Under the pieces are notes generated by a model. It searched no databases and was not told the DNA's origin. It saw nothing but the letters and a program-made list of their open reading frames with translations. Below are positions 55,636-64,000 of a stretch of DNA of 64,000 nucleotides, one piece after another (within the stretch, counting starts at the first letter, position 1; every line of letters starts with the position of its first letter). The position numbers and the translations under genes were made by a program. The DNA lies in the NCBI RefSeq assembly GCF_003837865.1, contig NZ_RQIS01000001.1, forward strand, positions 499,699-563,698, read 5' to 3'. This DNA comes from Paraburkholderia dinghuensis. Lineage in GTDB: Bacteria > Pseudomonadota > Gammaproteobacteria > Burkholderiales > Burkholderiaceae.

Positions 55636-56385
55636 ATGGAGTTACGCGTGTTCCCAAGACGTATCTTCCGACCGCTTATTCCGCTCGTCGCGCCACTGGG
55701 GGCAATGCTGGTAGTCGGGGCGACCTGCGCCTTCAACGTCGCGCAGGCGGCTCAACCCACGGCACCCGACACGATCGAATCTCGCGTCCAGGGCTGCATC
55801 GCGTGCCACGGCACACACGGCCAGGGCAGTGACAACGACTACTTCCCGCGTCTCGCCGGCAAACCAGCCGAGTATCTGTTCAACCAGCTAATGAACTTCC
55901 GCGAGGGTCGCCGCAAGTACCCTCCGATGAATTATCTGGTCACCTATCTCTCCGACGAGTACCTGCACGAGATCGCGACGTACTTCTCGCATCAGCGGCC
56001 GCCTTATCCGCCGCCCGCGAAGCCGACCGTCGGCAGCAGCACGCTCGCTCACGGCCAGGACCTTGTCCAGCACGGCGACGCAGCAAGAGAGATCCCCGCC
56101 TGCGTGGCCTGCCACGGCGCGAAGCTGACCGGCATGGAGCCGGCCATTCCGGGTCTCGTCGGGCTGCATCGGGACTACATCAGCGCGCAGATCGGCGCTT
56201 GGCGGTCGGGCTCGCGACGCGCGATCGCACCGGACTGCATGCATGAAATTGCCACGCGCCTGACAGACGAAGACGTGAATGCGGTCGCGGTGTGGCTCTC
56301 CACGCAGCCTGCCCCGCCGAATCCCGTGCCGGCACCGGCGCGCTCGTTGAAGACGCCGCTCGCGTGCGGCAGCGAACCGCAATAA
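55636..56385 (+). CDS. Diheme cytochrome c (c4-like)
   Basis: Periplasmic electron carrier, 249 aa, with a signal peptide (to about residue 39, QAA). It has two CxxCH heme motifs: CIACH (54-58) and CVACH (156-160), each followed by a c4-like domain with distal Met candidates (KYPPMNYLV, GMEPAIPGLVG). It lies 20 bp before a triheme cytochrome gene, so the two form an operon and probably an electron-transfer module. A dehydrogenase subunit is absent. Confidence 0.9.
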   Translation: MELRVFPRRIFRPLIPLVAPLGAMLVVGATCAFNVAQAAQPTAPDTIESRVQGCIACHGTHGQGSDNDYFPRLAGKPAEYLFNQLMNFREGRRKYPPMNYLVTYLSDEYLHEIATYFSHQRPPYPPPAKPTVGSSTLAHGQDLVQHGDAAREIPACVACHGAKLTGMEPAIPGLVGLHRDYISAQIGAWRSGSRRAIAPDCMHEIATRLTDEDVNAVAVWLSTQPAPPNPVPAPARSLKTPLACGSEPQ

Positions 56386-56405
56386 GGCGCCGGGGAGACA
56401 GTCCT

Positions 56406-57701
56406 ATGAACCGCAATTCCCTGTTGGGCCTTTGTGCAGTCATCATCGCCGCGGCTGCGGCGCTCGTGCCGGTGCTGTGGGCCGCCACCGACTATCTGCA
56501 CAACGGCACGGCCGTTGCGGCCACACCGGCCGACCAGGCGGACCTCATCAAGCGCGGCGAATACCTCGCCCGTGCCGGCGACTGCATCGCCTGCCACACC
56601 GTGCGCGGCGGCAAGACCTTCGCCGGCGGCCTGCCGATGGCGACGCCGTTCGGCACGCTCTACACGCCGAACATCACACCCGACGATCAATACGGCATCG
56701 GCAAGTGGAGTGTCGACGACTTCTATCGCGCGATACACACGGGCCATTCGAAGGACGGCAGCCTGCTCTATCCGGCGTTCCCGTTCGCGAGCTACACGAG
56801 GATCACGCGCGCCGACTCGGACGCGATCTTCGCGTTCCTGCGCTCGACGCCGCCCGTGAACGTGCCGAGCCGCCCGCACGAGTTGAAGTTCCCGTTCAAC
56901 AACCGCAACCTGCTGATCGGCTGGCGCACGCTGTTCTTCCGTGAGGGCGAGTTCAAGCCCGATCCGACCAAGTCGGTCGAATGGAACCGCGGCGCGTATC
57001 TCGTCGAGGGCCTCGGCCACTGCAGCATGTGCCACACGTCGATCAACGCGGTGGGCGGCCCGGTCACTTCGGCTCAGTTCGCGGGCGGCCTGATCCCGCT
57101 GCAGAACTGGTACGCGCCATCGCTCACGGCGGCCGAAGGCGGCCTCGGCGACTGGGAAATCAGCGACATCGCGAGCCTGCTCAAGACCGGCGTATCGCCG
57201 CGCGGCGCGGTGTTCGGCCCGATGGCCGACGTGGTCCACAACAGCCTGCAATACCTCTCGGACGACGACATCCACGCGATCGCGACCTACCTGAAGACGA
57301 TCCCGCAGAAGAAGGAAGCGCCCGAGACGATGCAGATGGAGACTTCGGAAGCCTACGGCAGCGAACTGCTGCAGCAAGGCCAGAAGATCTTCCACGACCA
57401 GTGCGCGAAGTGCCACGCGGAAAACGGCCTCGGCATGCCGCCGAACTTCCCGCCGCTCGCGAACAACCAGTCGATCCAGATGCAATCGGCCGTGAACCCG
57501 ATCCGTATGGTGCTCAACGGCGGCTATCCGCCGAGCACGGCAGGCAATCCGCGACCTTACGGCATGCCGCCGTTCGCGCAGTCGCTGTCGAACCAGGAGG
57601 TCGCGGCGGTCGTGACGTTCATCCGCAAGTCCTGGGGCAACAAGGGCACGGCGGTGTCGCCGCAACAGGTGGCCAATCTGCGGTCCGCGCCGCTCGACTG
57701 A
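56406..57701 (+). CDS. Triheme cytochrome c (alcohol/gluconate dehydrogenase cytochrome-subunit type)
   Basis: Membrane-anchored or periplasmic multiheme protein, 431 aa. A hydrophobic N-terminal segment (residues 7-26) is followed by three cytochrome c domains with CIACH (60-64), CSMCH (206-210) and CAKCH (333-337). The architecture GEYLARAGDCIACH ... WNRGAYLVEGLGHCSMCH ... QIFHDQCAKCH-like order matches the cytochrome subunit of membrane-bound dehydrogenases (AdhB type), which hands electrons to ubiquinone. The catalytic subunit is not in the window. Start at 56406; a longer frame overlaps the previous gene. Confidence 0.92.
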   Translation: MNRNSLLGLCAVIIAAAAALVPVLWAATDYLHNGTAVAATPADQADLIKRGEYLARAGDCIACHTVRGGKTFAGGLPMATPFGTLYTPNITPDDQYGIGKWSVDDFYRAIHTGHSKDGSLLYPAFPFASYTRITRADSDAIFAFLRSTPPVNVPSRPHELKFPFNNRNLLIGWRTLFFREGEFKPDPTKSVEWNRGAYLVEGLGHCSMCHTSINAVGGPVTSAQFAGGLIPLQNWYAPSLTAAEGGLGDWEISDIASLLKTGVSPRGAVFGPMADVVHNSLQYLSDDDIHAIATYLKTIPQKKEAPETMQMETSEAYGSELLQQGQKIFHDQCAKCHAENGLGMPPNFPPLANNQSIQMQSAVNPIRMVLNGGYPPSTAGNPRPYGMPPFAQSLSNQEVAAVVTFIRKSWGNKGTAVSPQQVANLRSAPLD

Positions 57702-57756
57702 ACGGGGCCCGCTCCGACCCCATAGCGCTTGCTGCTATAGTGGCGTCTGCCTGACA

Positions 57757-57790
57757 GGGCGCATCCTGCAAAACGTCGCAGGTTGCGCCC
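57757..57790 (+). terminator. Terminator-like hairpin after the cytochrome operon
   Basis: GGGCGCA-T-CCTGC paired with GCAGG-T-TGCGCCC, loop AAAACGTC, about 55 bp after the stop. The T-run is short (TTCG). Confidence 0.6.
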
Positions 57791-57979
57791 TTCGCTATTT
57801 CCATCCGGAAATTTGCGGTAGCCTTTTGGGTTTAGCCTTTGTCGGCCTTGCGACGCGCCATTCGGGCGCGCGGGCAGAGGAAGGCTGGCACCCAATTATT
57901 CAGTTCGCCGCCCGCGCAAACGATGCAAGCGAGGAAGCAAGCGCAAGGCGCCGCACAGGCAGAAGAAGAAGGAGTCGGT

Positions 57980-58600
57980 ATGCACGTTGGCGAGCGCCTG
58001 AACAGCGTTACTCACCTCGTGGGCGCGATGTTGTCGTTAGTGGGTCTTGTTTCGCTCGTCGTGCTCGGCGCGCTCGATCACGACGCTTACAAGATCGTGG
58101 CCTTCAGCGTGTACGGCGCAATGCTGTGCGCCCTGTACACCATTTCGACGCTGTATCACGGTGTTCGCGGGCCACGTCTGAAAGCGATTCTTCAGAAGTG
58201 TGATCACGCTGCGATCTATCTGCTGATCGCGGGCAGCTATACTCCGTTCGCGCTCGTCAGTCTGCGTGGGCCGTGGGGCTGGTCGCTGTTCGGTATAAGC
58301 TGGGGACTGGCTGTCCTCGGCATCGTGCAGGAACTGACCCTCGGCCGGCGTACGCGTGCGCTTTCGATGGTCCTGTATGTCGTGATGGGCTGGCTCGGCG
58401 TGGTCGCGGTCCGCCCATTGTTCGAAGCGTTGTCGGCTGCCGGCACCGCGTGGCTAGTCGTCGGCGGCGTCATCTACAGCGCCGGCATTTATTTTTTCGT
58501 CAACGACGAACGCATCCGGCACGGACACGGTATCTGGCACCTGTTCGTACTCGCGGGAAGCGTCTGTCAATTCGTCAGCATCGCGCGCTACGTCGCGTGA
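57980..58600 (+). CDS. TrhA / hemolysin III family membrane protein
   Basis: Seven-helix membrane protein of the PAQR/hemolysin-III family, 206 aa. The start at 57980 lies behind AAGGAG. Conserved His residues of the family are present: ERLNSVTHLVGAML, STLYHGVRG and the C-terminal HGIWHLFVLAGS, a set thought to bind zinc. TrhA homologues affect membrane energetics or lipid composition rather than haemolysis in most species. No neighbour fixes the function. Confidence 0.9.
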   Translation: MHVGERLNSVTHLVGAMLSLVGLVSLVVLGALDHDAYKIVAFSVYGAMLCALYTISTLYHGVRGPRLKAILQKCDHAAIYLLIAGSYTPFALVSLRGPWGWSLFGISWGLAVLGIVQELTLGRRTRALSMVLYVVMGWLGVVAVRPLFEALSAAGTAWLVVGGVIYSAGIYFFVNDERIRHGHGIWHLFVLAGSVCQFVSIARYVA

Positions 58601-58837
58601 CGTGTCTTTGAGCGAAGCCATCGCGCGGCGGCCGCAGTGTCCGCAGCCCCGCGATGCAACTTAACGCCAGCCGGCGAGTCTTCTTAGACCGCCGACCAAG
58701 CGGCGCGCGCACTGGCGCGCCGTCCTTTAACGCGAGAACGCCGGTACCCGGAGTCCACCCCGCGTCCGCTGCCACGCTCCGCGCGCGCATGTGCGCCGCG
58801 CTTTGCCGCTCGCGCCACCGCAATACATCGAGTTTTT

Positions 58838-60448
58838 ATGTCCTTTGATTCTCTCGGCTTGTCCGAACCGCTGGTCCGCGCTGTCAACGAACTAGGCTAC
58901 ACCACCCCCACTCCCATCCAGTTGCAGGCGATCCCCGCCGTGCTGAACGGCGGCGACCTGCTCGCCGGCGCCCAGACGGGCACCGGCAAGACCGCCGGCT
59001 TCACGCTGCCGATCCTCCAGCGCCTCACCGACATGCCATCCGCCGCGGGTGGCAAACGCGTCGTACGCGCCCTCATTCTCACGCCGACGCGCGAACTCGC
59101 GGCGCAGGTGGAAGAAAGCGTGCGCGCTTACGGCAAATACCTGAAGCTCAAGTCGACTGTGATGTTCGGCGGCGTCGGCATCAATCCGCAGATCGACGCA
59201 CTGAAGCGTGGCGTGGATATCGTTGTCGCGACGCCGGGCCGTCTGCTCGATCACATGCAGCAGAAGACCATCGACCTCTCGCAGCTCGAGATCCTCGTGC
59301 TCGACGAAGCGGACCGCATGCTCGACATGGGCTTCATCCACGACATCAAGCGCGTGCTCGCGAAGCTGCCGCCGAAGCGCCAGAACCTGCTGTTCTCGGC
59401 GACTTTCGCCGACGAAATCAAGGCGCTCGCCGACAGCCTGCTCGATTCGCCCGCGCTCATCGAAGTCGCCCGCCGCAACACGACGGCCGAAACGGTCGCG
59501 CAGAAGATCCACCCCGTCGATCGCGACCGCAAGCGCGAGTTGCTCACGCACCTGATCCGCCAGCACAACTGGTTCCAGGTGCTCGTGTTCACGCGCACGA
59601 AGCACGGCGCCAACCGGCTCGCCGAGCAGCTGGAGAAGGACGGCATCAGCGCACTCGCGATTCACGGCAACAAGAGCCAGTCGGCACGCACGCGCGCCCT
59701 CGCCGAGTTCAAGGACGGCACGCTGCAGGTGCTCTGTGCGACCGACATCGCCGCGCGCGGCATCGATATCGACCAGTTGCCGCACGTCGTCAACTTCGAT
59801 CTGCCGAACGTGCCCGAGGACTACGTCCACCGGATCGGCCGCACGGGCCGTGCGGGCGCAACGGGCGAAGCGGTGTCGCTCGTCTGCGTCGACGAGCACC
59901 AGCTGCTGAAGGACATCGAAAAGCTCATCAAGCGTGCGGTGCCGCAGGAGGTCATCGCGGGCTTCGAGCCGGACCCGAACGCGAAGCCCGAGCCGATCCT
60001 GCGACGCGGCCAGGGTGGCGGCGGCGGGGCACGCGCGCCGCGTCAAGGGCAGGGCCAGGGGCAAGGCCAGGCGCGCGGCGCCGGTCCCCGCGGGCAAGGC
60101 GGCAAACCAGCTCAGACGCGCGAATCGCGTGAGTCGCGCGGCGAATCACGTACTGAAGCGCGCAACGGCGGTGGACGCGGCGGCAAGGATGGCGGCAACG
60201 GCGCGCAACGAACGGCCAAGCCTGCGGGTGGTGCTCGTCCGGTGAAGGCGCAAAGCCCGGGCGCTGGCGCATCGCGCGCGGAGCACACGCGGCGAGAGAG
60301 CACCGTCGATCACGACCGCTCGCGTGGCGCGGCCCACGATGGTGCAGCCGGCCGCGCGCCGCGCAAGCCGCAGTCGAACCCCGGCGCACTGCTCGGCGGC
60401 CGTCCGGGCGGCGATGCGCGCCGCAACGGCGGACCGCGCGGCCGCTGA
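58838..60448 (+). CDS. rhlE: ATP-dependent RNA helicase RhlE (DEAD-box)
   Basis: DEAD-box RNA helicase, 536 aa. Motifs in order: Q motif ([11 protein letters not shown]), I (AQTGTGKT), Ia ([10 protein letters not shown]), II ([12 protein letters not shown]), III (FSATF), IV-V ([19 protein letters not shown]) and VI ([10 protein letters not shown]). The core ends near residue 375. The C-terminus of about 150 residues is Gly/Arg/Gln-rich ([28 protein letters not shown]), an RNA-binding extension. It acts in ribosome assembly or mRNA turnover. Confidence 0.95.
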   Translation: MSFDSLGLSEPLVRAVNELGYTTPTPIQLQAIPAVLNGGDLLAGAQTGTGKTAGFTLPILQRLTDMPSAAGGKRVVRALILTPTRELAAQVEESVRAYGKYLKLKSTVMFGGVGINPQIDALKRGVDIVVATPGRLLDHMQQKTIDLSQLEILVLDEADRMLDMGFIHDIKRVLAKLPPKRQNLLFSATFADEIKALADSLLDSPALIEVARRNTTAETVAQKIHPVDRDRKRELLTHLIRQHNWFQVLVFTRTKHGANRLAEQLEKDGISALAIHGNKSQSARTRALAEFKDGTLQVLCATDIAARGIDIDQLPHVVNFDLPNVPEDYVHRIGRTGRAGATGEAVSLVCVDEHQLLKDIEKLIKRAVPQEVIAGFEPDPNAKPEPILRRGQGGGGGARAPRQGQGQGQGQARGAGPRGQGGKPAQTRESRESRGESRTEARNGGGRGGKDGGNGAQRTAKPAGGARPVKAQSPGAGASRAEHTRRESTVDHDRSRGAAHDGAAGRAPRKPQSNPGALLGGRPGGDARRNGGPRGR

Positions 60449-60472
60449 TCGGGTTTGCAGGGGGACGGCGTG

Positions 60473-60517
60473 AGCCGCCCCGCTCGCTTTTCCAGACTGG
60501 AGCGAGTGCGGCTTTTT
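60473..60517 (+). terminator. rhlE terminator
   Basis: AGCCGC..CTCGC paired with GCGAG..GCGGCT and followed by TTTTT, beginning 25 bp after the rhlE stop. Confidence 0.8.
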
Positions 60518-60609
60518 CTATTGCCGCCTCTGGTCCTCTTTCCCGCTAGCGCTATGTCTTTGCACGGGCGAGGTCATACGACACCGCCCTCTCTACCGGC
60601 AGCGAGGCT

Positions 60610-61125
60610 TCACTCGCCCGCTGCCTTCAACCACTCGACCTGCGCGCTCCATCGACGCAAAGTCGCCTCGCGCTCGTGTTCGTCAAGCGTGAACACGATG
60701 CCCGCATCGAGCCTCGCGTACGGCACGCGCTGCGCTTCGCCCGACACGATCGTTGCTTCGAAGCAGGCAAGCCCGCTCGCCTGAGCCGCGGCTGACCCGA
60801 TCGGCCTCACACCGAGCTGGACCTGATAAAACGCGCCGTCGAACACAAAGGTCAGCGCCGCGCGCGCACCCATTGCGAGCGCTTTCGACGCCCTCGCATG
60901 TGCCCACAGCACGAACCGCAACGAATGTGGCCCGGGTGCGTACAGCTCACCGATGCCAAGCAGCGATGTACCCAAACGGCCATCGTCGTGGTGCGTCAGG
61001 AGCGACGCCGTGAATCCCGTCTTGTCCGCGAGTGAGTGGCCATCGAACCAGGACAACAACCCGGCTGGCCAAACGTCGAACTGCAACGGCTCCGCACGAT
61101 GAACTTCCGGGCCCATATCGCTCAT
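60610..61125 (-). CDS. Conserved hypothetical protein, split-barrel (PNPOx-like) fold suspected
   Basis: 171 aa, cytosolic. The start at 61125 has AGAGG nine bases before it; an ATG nine bases further upstream sits on the ribosome site itself. The central part, GRLGTSLLGIGELYAPGPHS ... LRFVLWAHARASKALAMG ... RAALTFVFDGAFYQVQLGVR, resembles pyridoxamine-phosphate-oxidase-like flavin split barrels, with an Arg/Ser/Lys phosphate-contact segment. No cofactor can be proven. It is downstream of the ferritin-like gene behind a terminator. Confidence 0.65.
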   Translation of the reverse strand: MSDMGPEVHRAEPLQFDVWPAGLLSWFDGHSLADKTGFTASLLTHHDDGRLGTSLLGIGELYAPGPHSLRFVLWAHARASKALAMGARAALTFVFDGAFYQVQLGVRPIGSAAAQASGLACFEATIVSGEAQRVPYARLDAGIVFTLDEHEREATLRRWSAQVEWLKAAGE

Positions 61126-61167
61126 CGTCCTCATCCTCTCGTCGTCGACGCGCGAATAAAGCCGCGC

Positions 61168-61197
61168 AAAAGAAAAGGCCCGCGACGTGACGGGCCT
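61168..61197 (-). terminator. Terminator after the ferritin-like gene
   Basis: On the minus strand AGGCCCG, an 8-nt loop, CGGGCCT, then TTTCTTTT. Confidence 0.85.
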
Positions 61198-61218
61198 GTC
61201 GGCTATACGCGCGGTGCT

Positions 61219-62052
61219 TCAGCGGAAGAACACGTGCTGCGTGAGCTTCGCGAGCGGATAGTGCACACCGGGCTGGATCTTCGCCGGAATGTCCAGCGGC
61301 TTGAGCAGCATCTTCACGCACATATCCGCGGACAGATTGTGCCGCACCAACCGGCTCACGCGTGAAGTCAGTTCGCGGCTCCACACGGGATCATTCACGC
61401 GGTCCGGATAGCGGAAGGCGAACACGTGGCGCAGCGCGATCTCCGAATCCTCGTTCTTGATCTCCATCACGCGGCGAAGCAGTGCGCCGAGTACCGCCAG
61501 CCGGCCATGGCCCTCGATCTGGTTGTACTTCTTGAAGTAGTGGAAAAAGTGCTTGTAGTGACGCACTTCGTCGGTGCGGATATGTTCGGTGATCTCCTTG
61601 AGCACCGGCTCGTCCGACCATTCACTGATCGCCCGGTAGAGCGTGGCTGTACCGGTCTCGACTACGCAACGCGCGACCATCTCGAGCGCACGCGTTTTTT
61701 CGAATGCCTCATAGGAGCAAGTCTTCGAATACTCCTCGAAGAAGTTGCGAAACGCAGTGTCCCAGTCGAATTCAGGCCACACGTAAAGAATGTAAGTCTT
61801 CAACGCACGGCCATGCTGCAGTTCCTCAGGCTCCCACTCGGTGTTCAGCCATTCGGAAACGTCAGGGTCGCCGTTGAAGAACACACTCAGGTTGCTGGTG
61901 TACAGGTCGGATCCGCTTTCGATGAACGAAGACGCGCACAGCAGCAACAGCAGATCTTCGTTCGCAGCGGCACGTTGTCGATCGATTCGTGTGAGATCGA
62001 TATCTTCGATTCGCCACGGCAGCATATGGCCGGGCTCAATGAAATCACGCAT
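61219..62052 (-). CDS. Ferritin-like diiron-carboxylate protein (rubrerythrin/acyl-ACP-desaturase-like helical bundle)
   Basis: 277 aa, cytosolic, all-helical. A complete diiron ligand set is visible: Glu 45 (SSFIESGSDLY), ExxH at 77-80 (EPEELQHGRA), Glu 132 (VVETGTATLYR) and ExxH at 162-165 (DEVRHYKHFF). The two-Glu plus two-ExxH pattern is the hallmark of ferritin-superfamily oxidases. Length and sequence do not match ferritin or bacterioferritin, and the substrate (fatty acyl, amine or other) is unknown. It stands alone. Confidence 0.85.
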   Translation of the reverse strand: MRDFIEPGHMLPWRIEDIDLTRIDRQRAAANEDLLLLLCASSFIESGSDLYTSNLSVFFNGDPDVSEWLNTEWEPEELQHGRALKTYILYVWPEFDWDTAFRNFFEEYSKTCSYEAFEKTRALEMVARCVVETGTATLYRAISEWSDEPVLKEITEHIRTDEVRHYKHFFHYFKKYNQIEGHGRLAVLGALLRRVMEIKNEDSEIALRHVFAFRYPDRVNDPVWSRELTSRVSRLVRHNLSADMCVKMLLKPLDIPAKIQPGVHYPLAKLTQHVFFR

Positions 62053-62828
62053 TTATTTGTGCTCCGAATGCGGTATCTGTGCTCGCGCTGAGCGCGGCTT
62101 TCGGTTCAAGCCCGGTGCGCTTGCGTCGTGAGAGTTACCAGACATCGTTGATCCATCTTAGCTGTTGTTTCGCCAGGTTGCAGTCAAAGAGCACAGACCG
62201 CTCCCGGTCCCTGCAGTTCCGGGAATAGACGCCCTGAACAGGCCCCGCAGCAAGATCATGCGCCGACCGTGATGCGGTCCACTGTTCACCGGGCCGCATG
62301 CATAAACGGCGAAAGTGGCGCCGCGGGTTGCGCTTCGGGTTGCGTAGGTAAACGAAAAAAATGATGCGGACGGTCCCCGCGCTTGATCAGGCGACGTGTG
62401 CCGATGCTCGGCAGCCGCTGGTCACGATGCCTCGTCGAACCGCCACCGCGCGCGTATTGCGCAGACGAACCATGCGCCGCGCATTGTCGCGCCGCAGCAG
62501 GCACCTGAAGTGAAATCAAGGATCTGGCTGCACGCAGTACCCGCTGCCGGAGCGCGCCGATGTCAAACGGAAAATTTTCCGGATGTTGTTTGAAGAACGC
62601 GGTGCTGTTGACTACACTCCAGTTCCCCGTCGCCGATCACGGGCCGGACAGCGTTTGGGCCTTTTTGGCCTCTTTGGGCCGTCGATAAGACCTGCCGGAA
62701 CCGGCCAGCATGTCCAGCGCGCGATCTGCACGGTTGCAGGCTTTCGCTCACACCCACCGCATTCCTGTCGCCGGGCCGCCCCGCGGGCCGCTTACGGCGA
62801 CCTCTGATGCGGCAACACGGAGAGAACG
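62053..62828. other. Long intergenic region before the 65-aa gene
   Basis: 776 bp with no convincing gene on either strand. It has a 14-bp palindrome CGGAAAATTTTCCG (62568-62581) nested in TCAAAC..GTTTGA, then TTGACT near 62610, a possible -35 for the 65-aa gene. No RNA gene or repeat family was recognised. Confidence 0.45.
62568..62581. promoter_or_regulatory. Perfect 14-bp palindrome within an outer inverted repeat
   Basis: CGGAAAATTTTCCG, flanked by TCAAAC on the left and, further right, GTTTGA. It lies about 250 bp before the 65-aa gene and is a candidate operator. Confidence 0.5.
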
Positions 62829-63026
62829 ATGCTGAGTCCGCACGAATTCGCCACCTTGCTGCTAGTGAAGGACGCCCCCAACCAGATCGACATGGAACGG
62901 GAAGAACTGGACGCCCTCCTCGAACGACAGCTCGTCCAGCTGGAGCGGCTGGCTTCCGGCCTCCAGCAATGGCGACTCACCGAAATCGGGAACTCGGCGT
63001 TGCGAGCCATTAAACGGTGTTCATAG
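62829..63026 (+). CDS. Small conserved protein, unknown function (65 aa)
   Basis: The ATG follows GGAGA at good spacing. The sequence begins MLSPHEFATLLLVKDAPNQI and ends QQWRLTEIGNSALRAIKR; the last segment resembles the wing and recognition part of a MarR-like winged helix (RLTxxGxxAL), so a small DNA- or RNA-binding protein is possible. There is no signal peptide or membrane segment. Start, codon use and the clear ribosome site support a real gene. Confidence 0.7.
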   Translation: MLSPHEFATLLLVKDAPNQIDMEREELDALLERQLVQLERLASGLQQWRLTEIGNSALRAIKRCS

Positions 63027-63202
63027 GCAGGTGAGGCTCCCGCCCCCCTGCTTTCGTCAACTCTTTCGACACGCGCGGACGCCGGGATACGTCCGCCGAA
63101 TGGTTTCGTCGAGCCCATCCCCGATGCAGGCGCACGGCAGTAGACGTACGCGCCTGCAGTGCATGGTCACGCGGACCCGCGCGCTTCATGCCCGCGTGAC
63201 CA

Positions 63203-63272
63203 CTTTTTCGTCCGGGTTTTTGTCCGCGCCGGTTTTTCGCCGGCGCTGGTTTTTTGTCCGCGCGTTCGCCGG
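63203..63272 (+). repeat. T-rich imperfect repeats with GCGCCGG hairpin
   Basis: Four T5-T6 runs are each followed by CG(T/C)C, GTCCGC or similar (for example TTTTTCGTCCGG, TTTTTGTCCGCG, TTTTTTGTCCGCG). The centre holds a perfect stem GCGCCGG / CCGGCGC (63226-63246) with loop TTTTTCG. It resembles the unit type seen at 32405-32536. Confidence 0.5.
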
Positions 63273-63292
63273 ATGACCGCCGTTTACCTCGC

Positions 63293-63670
63293 TCAACCCG
63301 CCCGCAACGTGGGGTCGGCCGCTGCGCGCCATGCGATAGCCTGCGCCCGCTGTTCGTTGAGCCAGGCGACCCACTGGTTGCGCACCTGCGGATCACTGCT
63401 CGTGCCGAGCGTCTTGTAGTGCTGCGCAAGCGCGGCCTGGAACTCGCAGAACTGGTCCTGCGGCAACCTCCCGCGACGATTCGCGACGAATGCATCGAAT
63501 GTCGCGAAATAAACGGGCTCTGCGTACGCACCGAAATCGACGGGCTGACGTCCGCACATCTGCTGCAAGGCGACGAAGGACGGCGCCCGTCCACCGCCCT
63601 CGAGCCCCCCTGGCGTGCTCACGCATCCCGCCAGCAGCGCTGCCGCGCCGATTATCGCCAGTCCACGCAT
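63293..63670 (-). CDS. Small outer-membrane/periplasmic lipoprotein, unknown function
   Basis: 125 aa from the ATG at 63670, preceded by GGGGGC; a GTG 18 bases upstream is the alternative. The lipoprotein signal is MRGLAIIGAAALLAGC, with lipidated Cys 16. The mature part is helical (PVYFATFDAFVANRRGRL, FQAALAQHYKTLG, WVAWLNEQRAQAIAW), with two further Cys (QQMCGRQ, DQFCEFQ). No known enzyme motif. Confidence 0.75.
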   Translation of the reverse strand: MRGLAIIGAAALLAGCVSTPGGLEGGGRAPSFVALQQMCGRQPVDFGAYAEPVYFATFDAFVANRRGRLPQDQFCEFQAALAQHYKTLGTSSDPQVRNQWVAWLNEQRAQAIAWRAAADPTLRAG

Positions 63671-63896
63671 GTTTGCCCCCGTCTTCACTTGAACGACTGA
63701 TGACTGTCTGTTGGTGCAGCTATTCTCGCACTGCCCGCGGCGCGCGACATCCTGGCCATTCGGCCGGGTGTGCCGCGTGTGTCCGGGCGCTCGGGAAGCG
63801 CGCGCAAAACACGTATCATGGCGGTTTCATCCTTGCTGCGCCCTGTAAAGGCGCTCCTCATCTGGCGCTTTGCCGCCCTGCCATTTCGCTTTACCC

Positions 63897-64000
63897 ATGA
63901 TCGACCACCTCATCTGCGACTGTGACGGCGTACTCGTCGACAGCGAAGTCATCGCCGACCGCGTGCTGTTCGAGACGCTCACGCGGACCTTTCCCGATAT
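63897..64000 (+). CDS. HAD-superfamily phosphatase, N-terminal fragment (cut by window end)
   Basis: 34 codons are visible. They begin MIDHLICDCDGVLVDSE, with the HAD motif I DxDG and the LVDSE cap-entry residues of beta-phosphoglucomutase/YieH-like phosphatases. It runs beyond the window, so substrate and length cannot be judged. The preceding 226 bp hold its upstream region. Confidence 0.85.
   Translation, partial: MIDHLICDCDGVLVDSEVIADRVLFETLTRTFPD

Noticed and set aside
62286..62519. Leftward frame in the 776-bp gap
   Set aside because: Arg/Pro-rich, no ribosome site, no recognisable motif.

Overview
The window comes from the main chromosome of a high-GC betaproteobacterium, almost certainly a Burkholderiales member of the Burkholderia / Paraburkholderia / Caballeronia group. 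The evidence is the gene content and order: an RND pump with an AcrR-type repressor, purC-purE-purK-sua5, pgk-pyk-fba, sucC-sucD next to TerC, pilA and PglL, recA-recX beside a TctD/TctE-like two-component pair, and many small Burkholderiales-type proteins. Nearly all of it is ordinary vertically inherited chromosome. I see no insertion sequence, prophage, CRISPR array or replication origin. Genus and species cannot be fixed from the sequence alone.

Layout. 0-2.3 kb: 3' part of metE with a two-way terminator. 2.3-9.5 kb: tripartite RND efflux operon read leftward, divergent from its TetR/AcrR repressor, with a clear operator inside the pump promoter. 9.6-13.7 kb: isochorismatase-like hydrolase divergent from a GlxA/AraC regulator, then CoxG-like, DUF427 and secreted proteins. 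13.9-17.7 kb: response regulator, histidine kinase and DegP-type protease in one leftward block. 18-21 kb: DacB and a sterol-desaturase-like membrane protein. 21-29.7 kb: leftward central metabolism (pgk, pyk, fba, purC, purE, purK) and the tRNA-modification gene sua5. 30-34 kb: zinc-finger protein, waaF, NTF2-like protein, YheT-type hydrolase and partner. 34-40.3 kb: BepA-like M48 protease, moaC, PglL-type oligosaccharyltransferase, type IV pilin, TerC. 40.5-50.5 kb: sucCD, DUF2889, recX, recA, then response regulator, sensor kinase, MHS transporter and tRNA-Met.

50.6-57.7 kb is the most accessory-looking part. It holds an exported SagB-type nitroreductase, a cupredoxin next to a Tat-exported metallophosphoesterase, a degraded stretch, a CopD-like copper protein, and two multiheme c-type cytochromes without a dehydrogenase. 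57.9-64 kb returns to ordinary chromosome: TrhA/hemolysin III, RhlE helicase, split-barrel-like protein, ferritin-like diiron protein, a 65-residue protein, a lipoprotein, and the start of a HAD phosphatase.

No large unknown system is evident. The best leads are small. They are: the pilA-PglL pair (long prepilin leader, C-terminal Ser); a degenerate 12-bp periodic array abutting the YheT-type gene that reads as a hydrophobic 4-residue repeat; a PmrA/QseB-like half-site pair before the protease gene of a two-component block; palindromes inside that block; a repeat-bearing N-terminal extension on RecX; and the cupredoxin-metallophosphoesterase and orphan-cytochrome modules. All roles were inferred by reading motifs and context; no database search was run.
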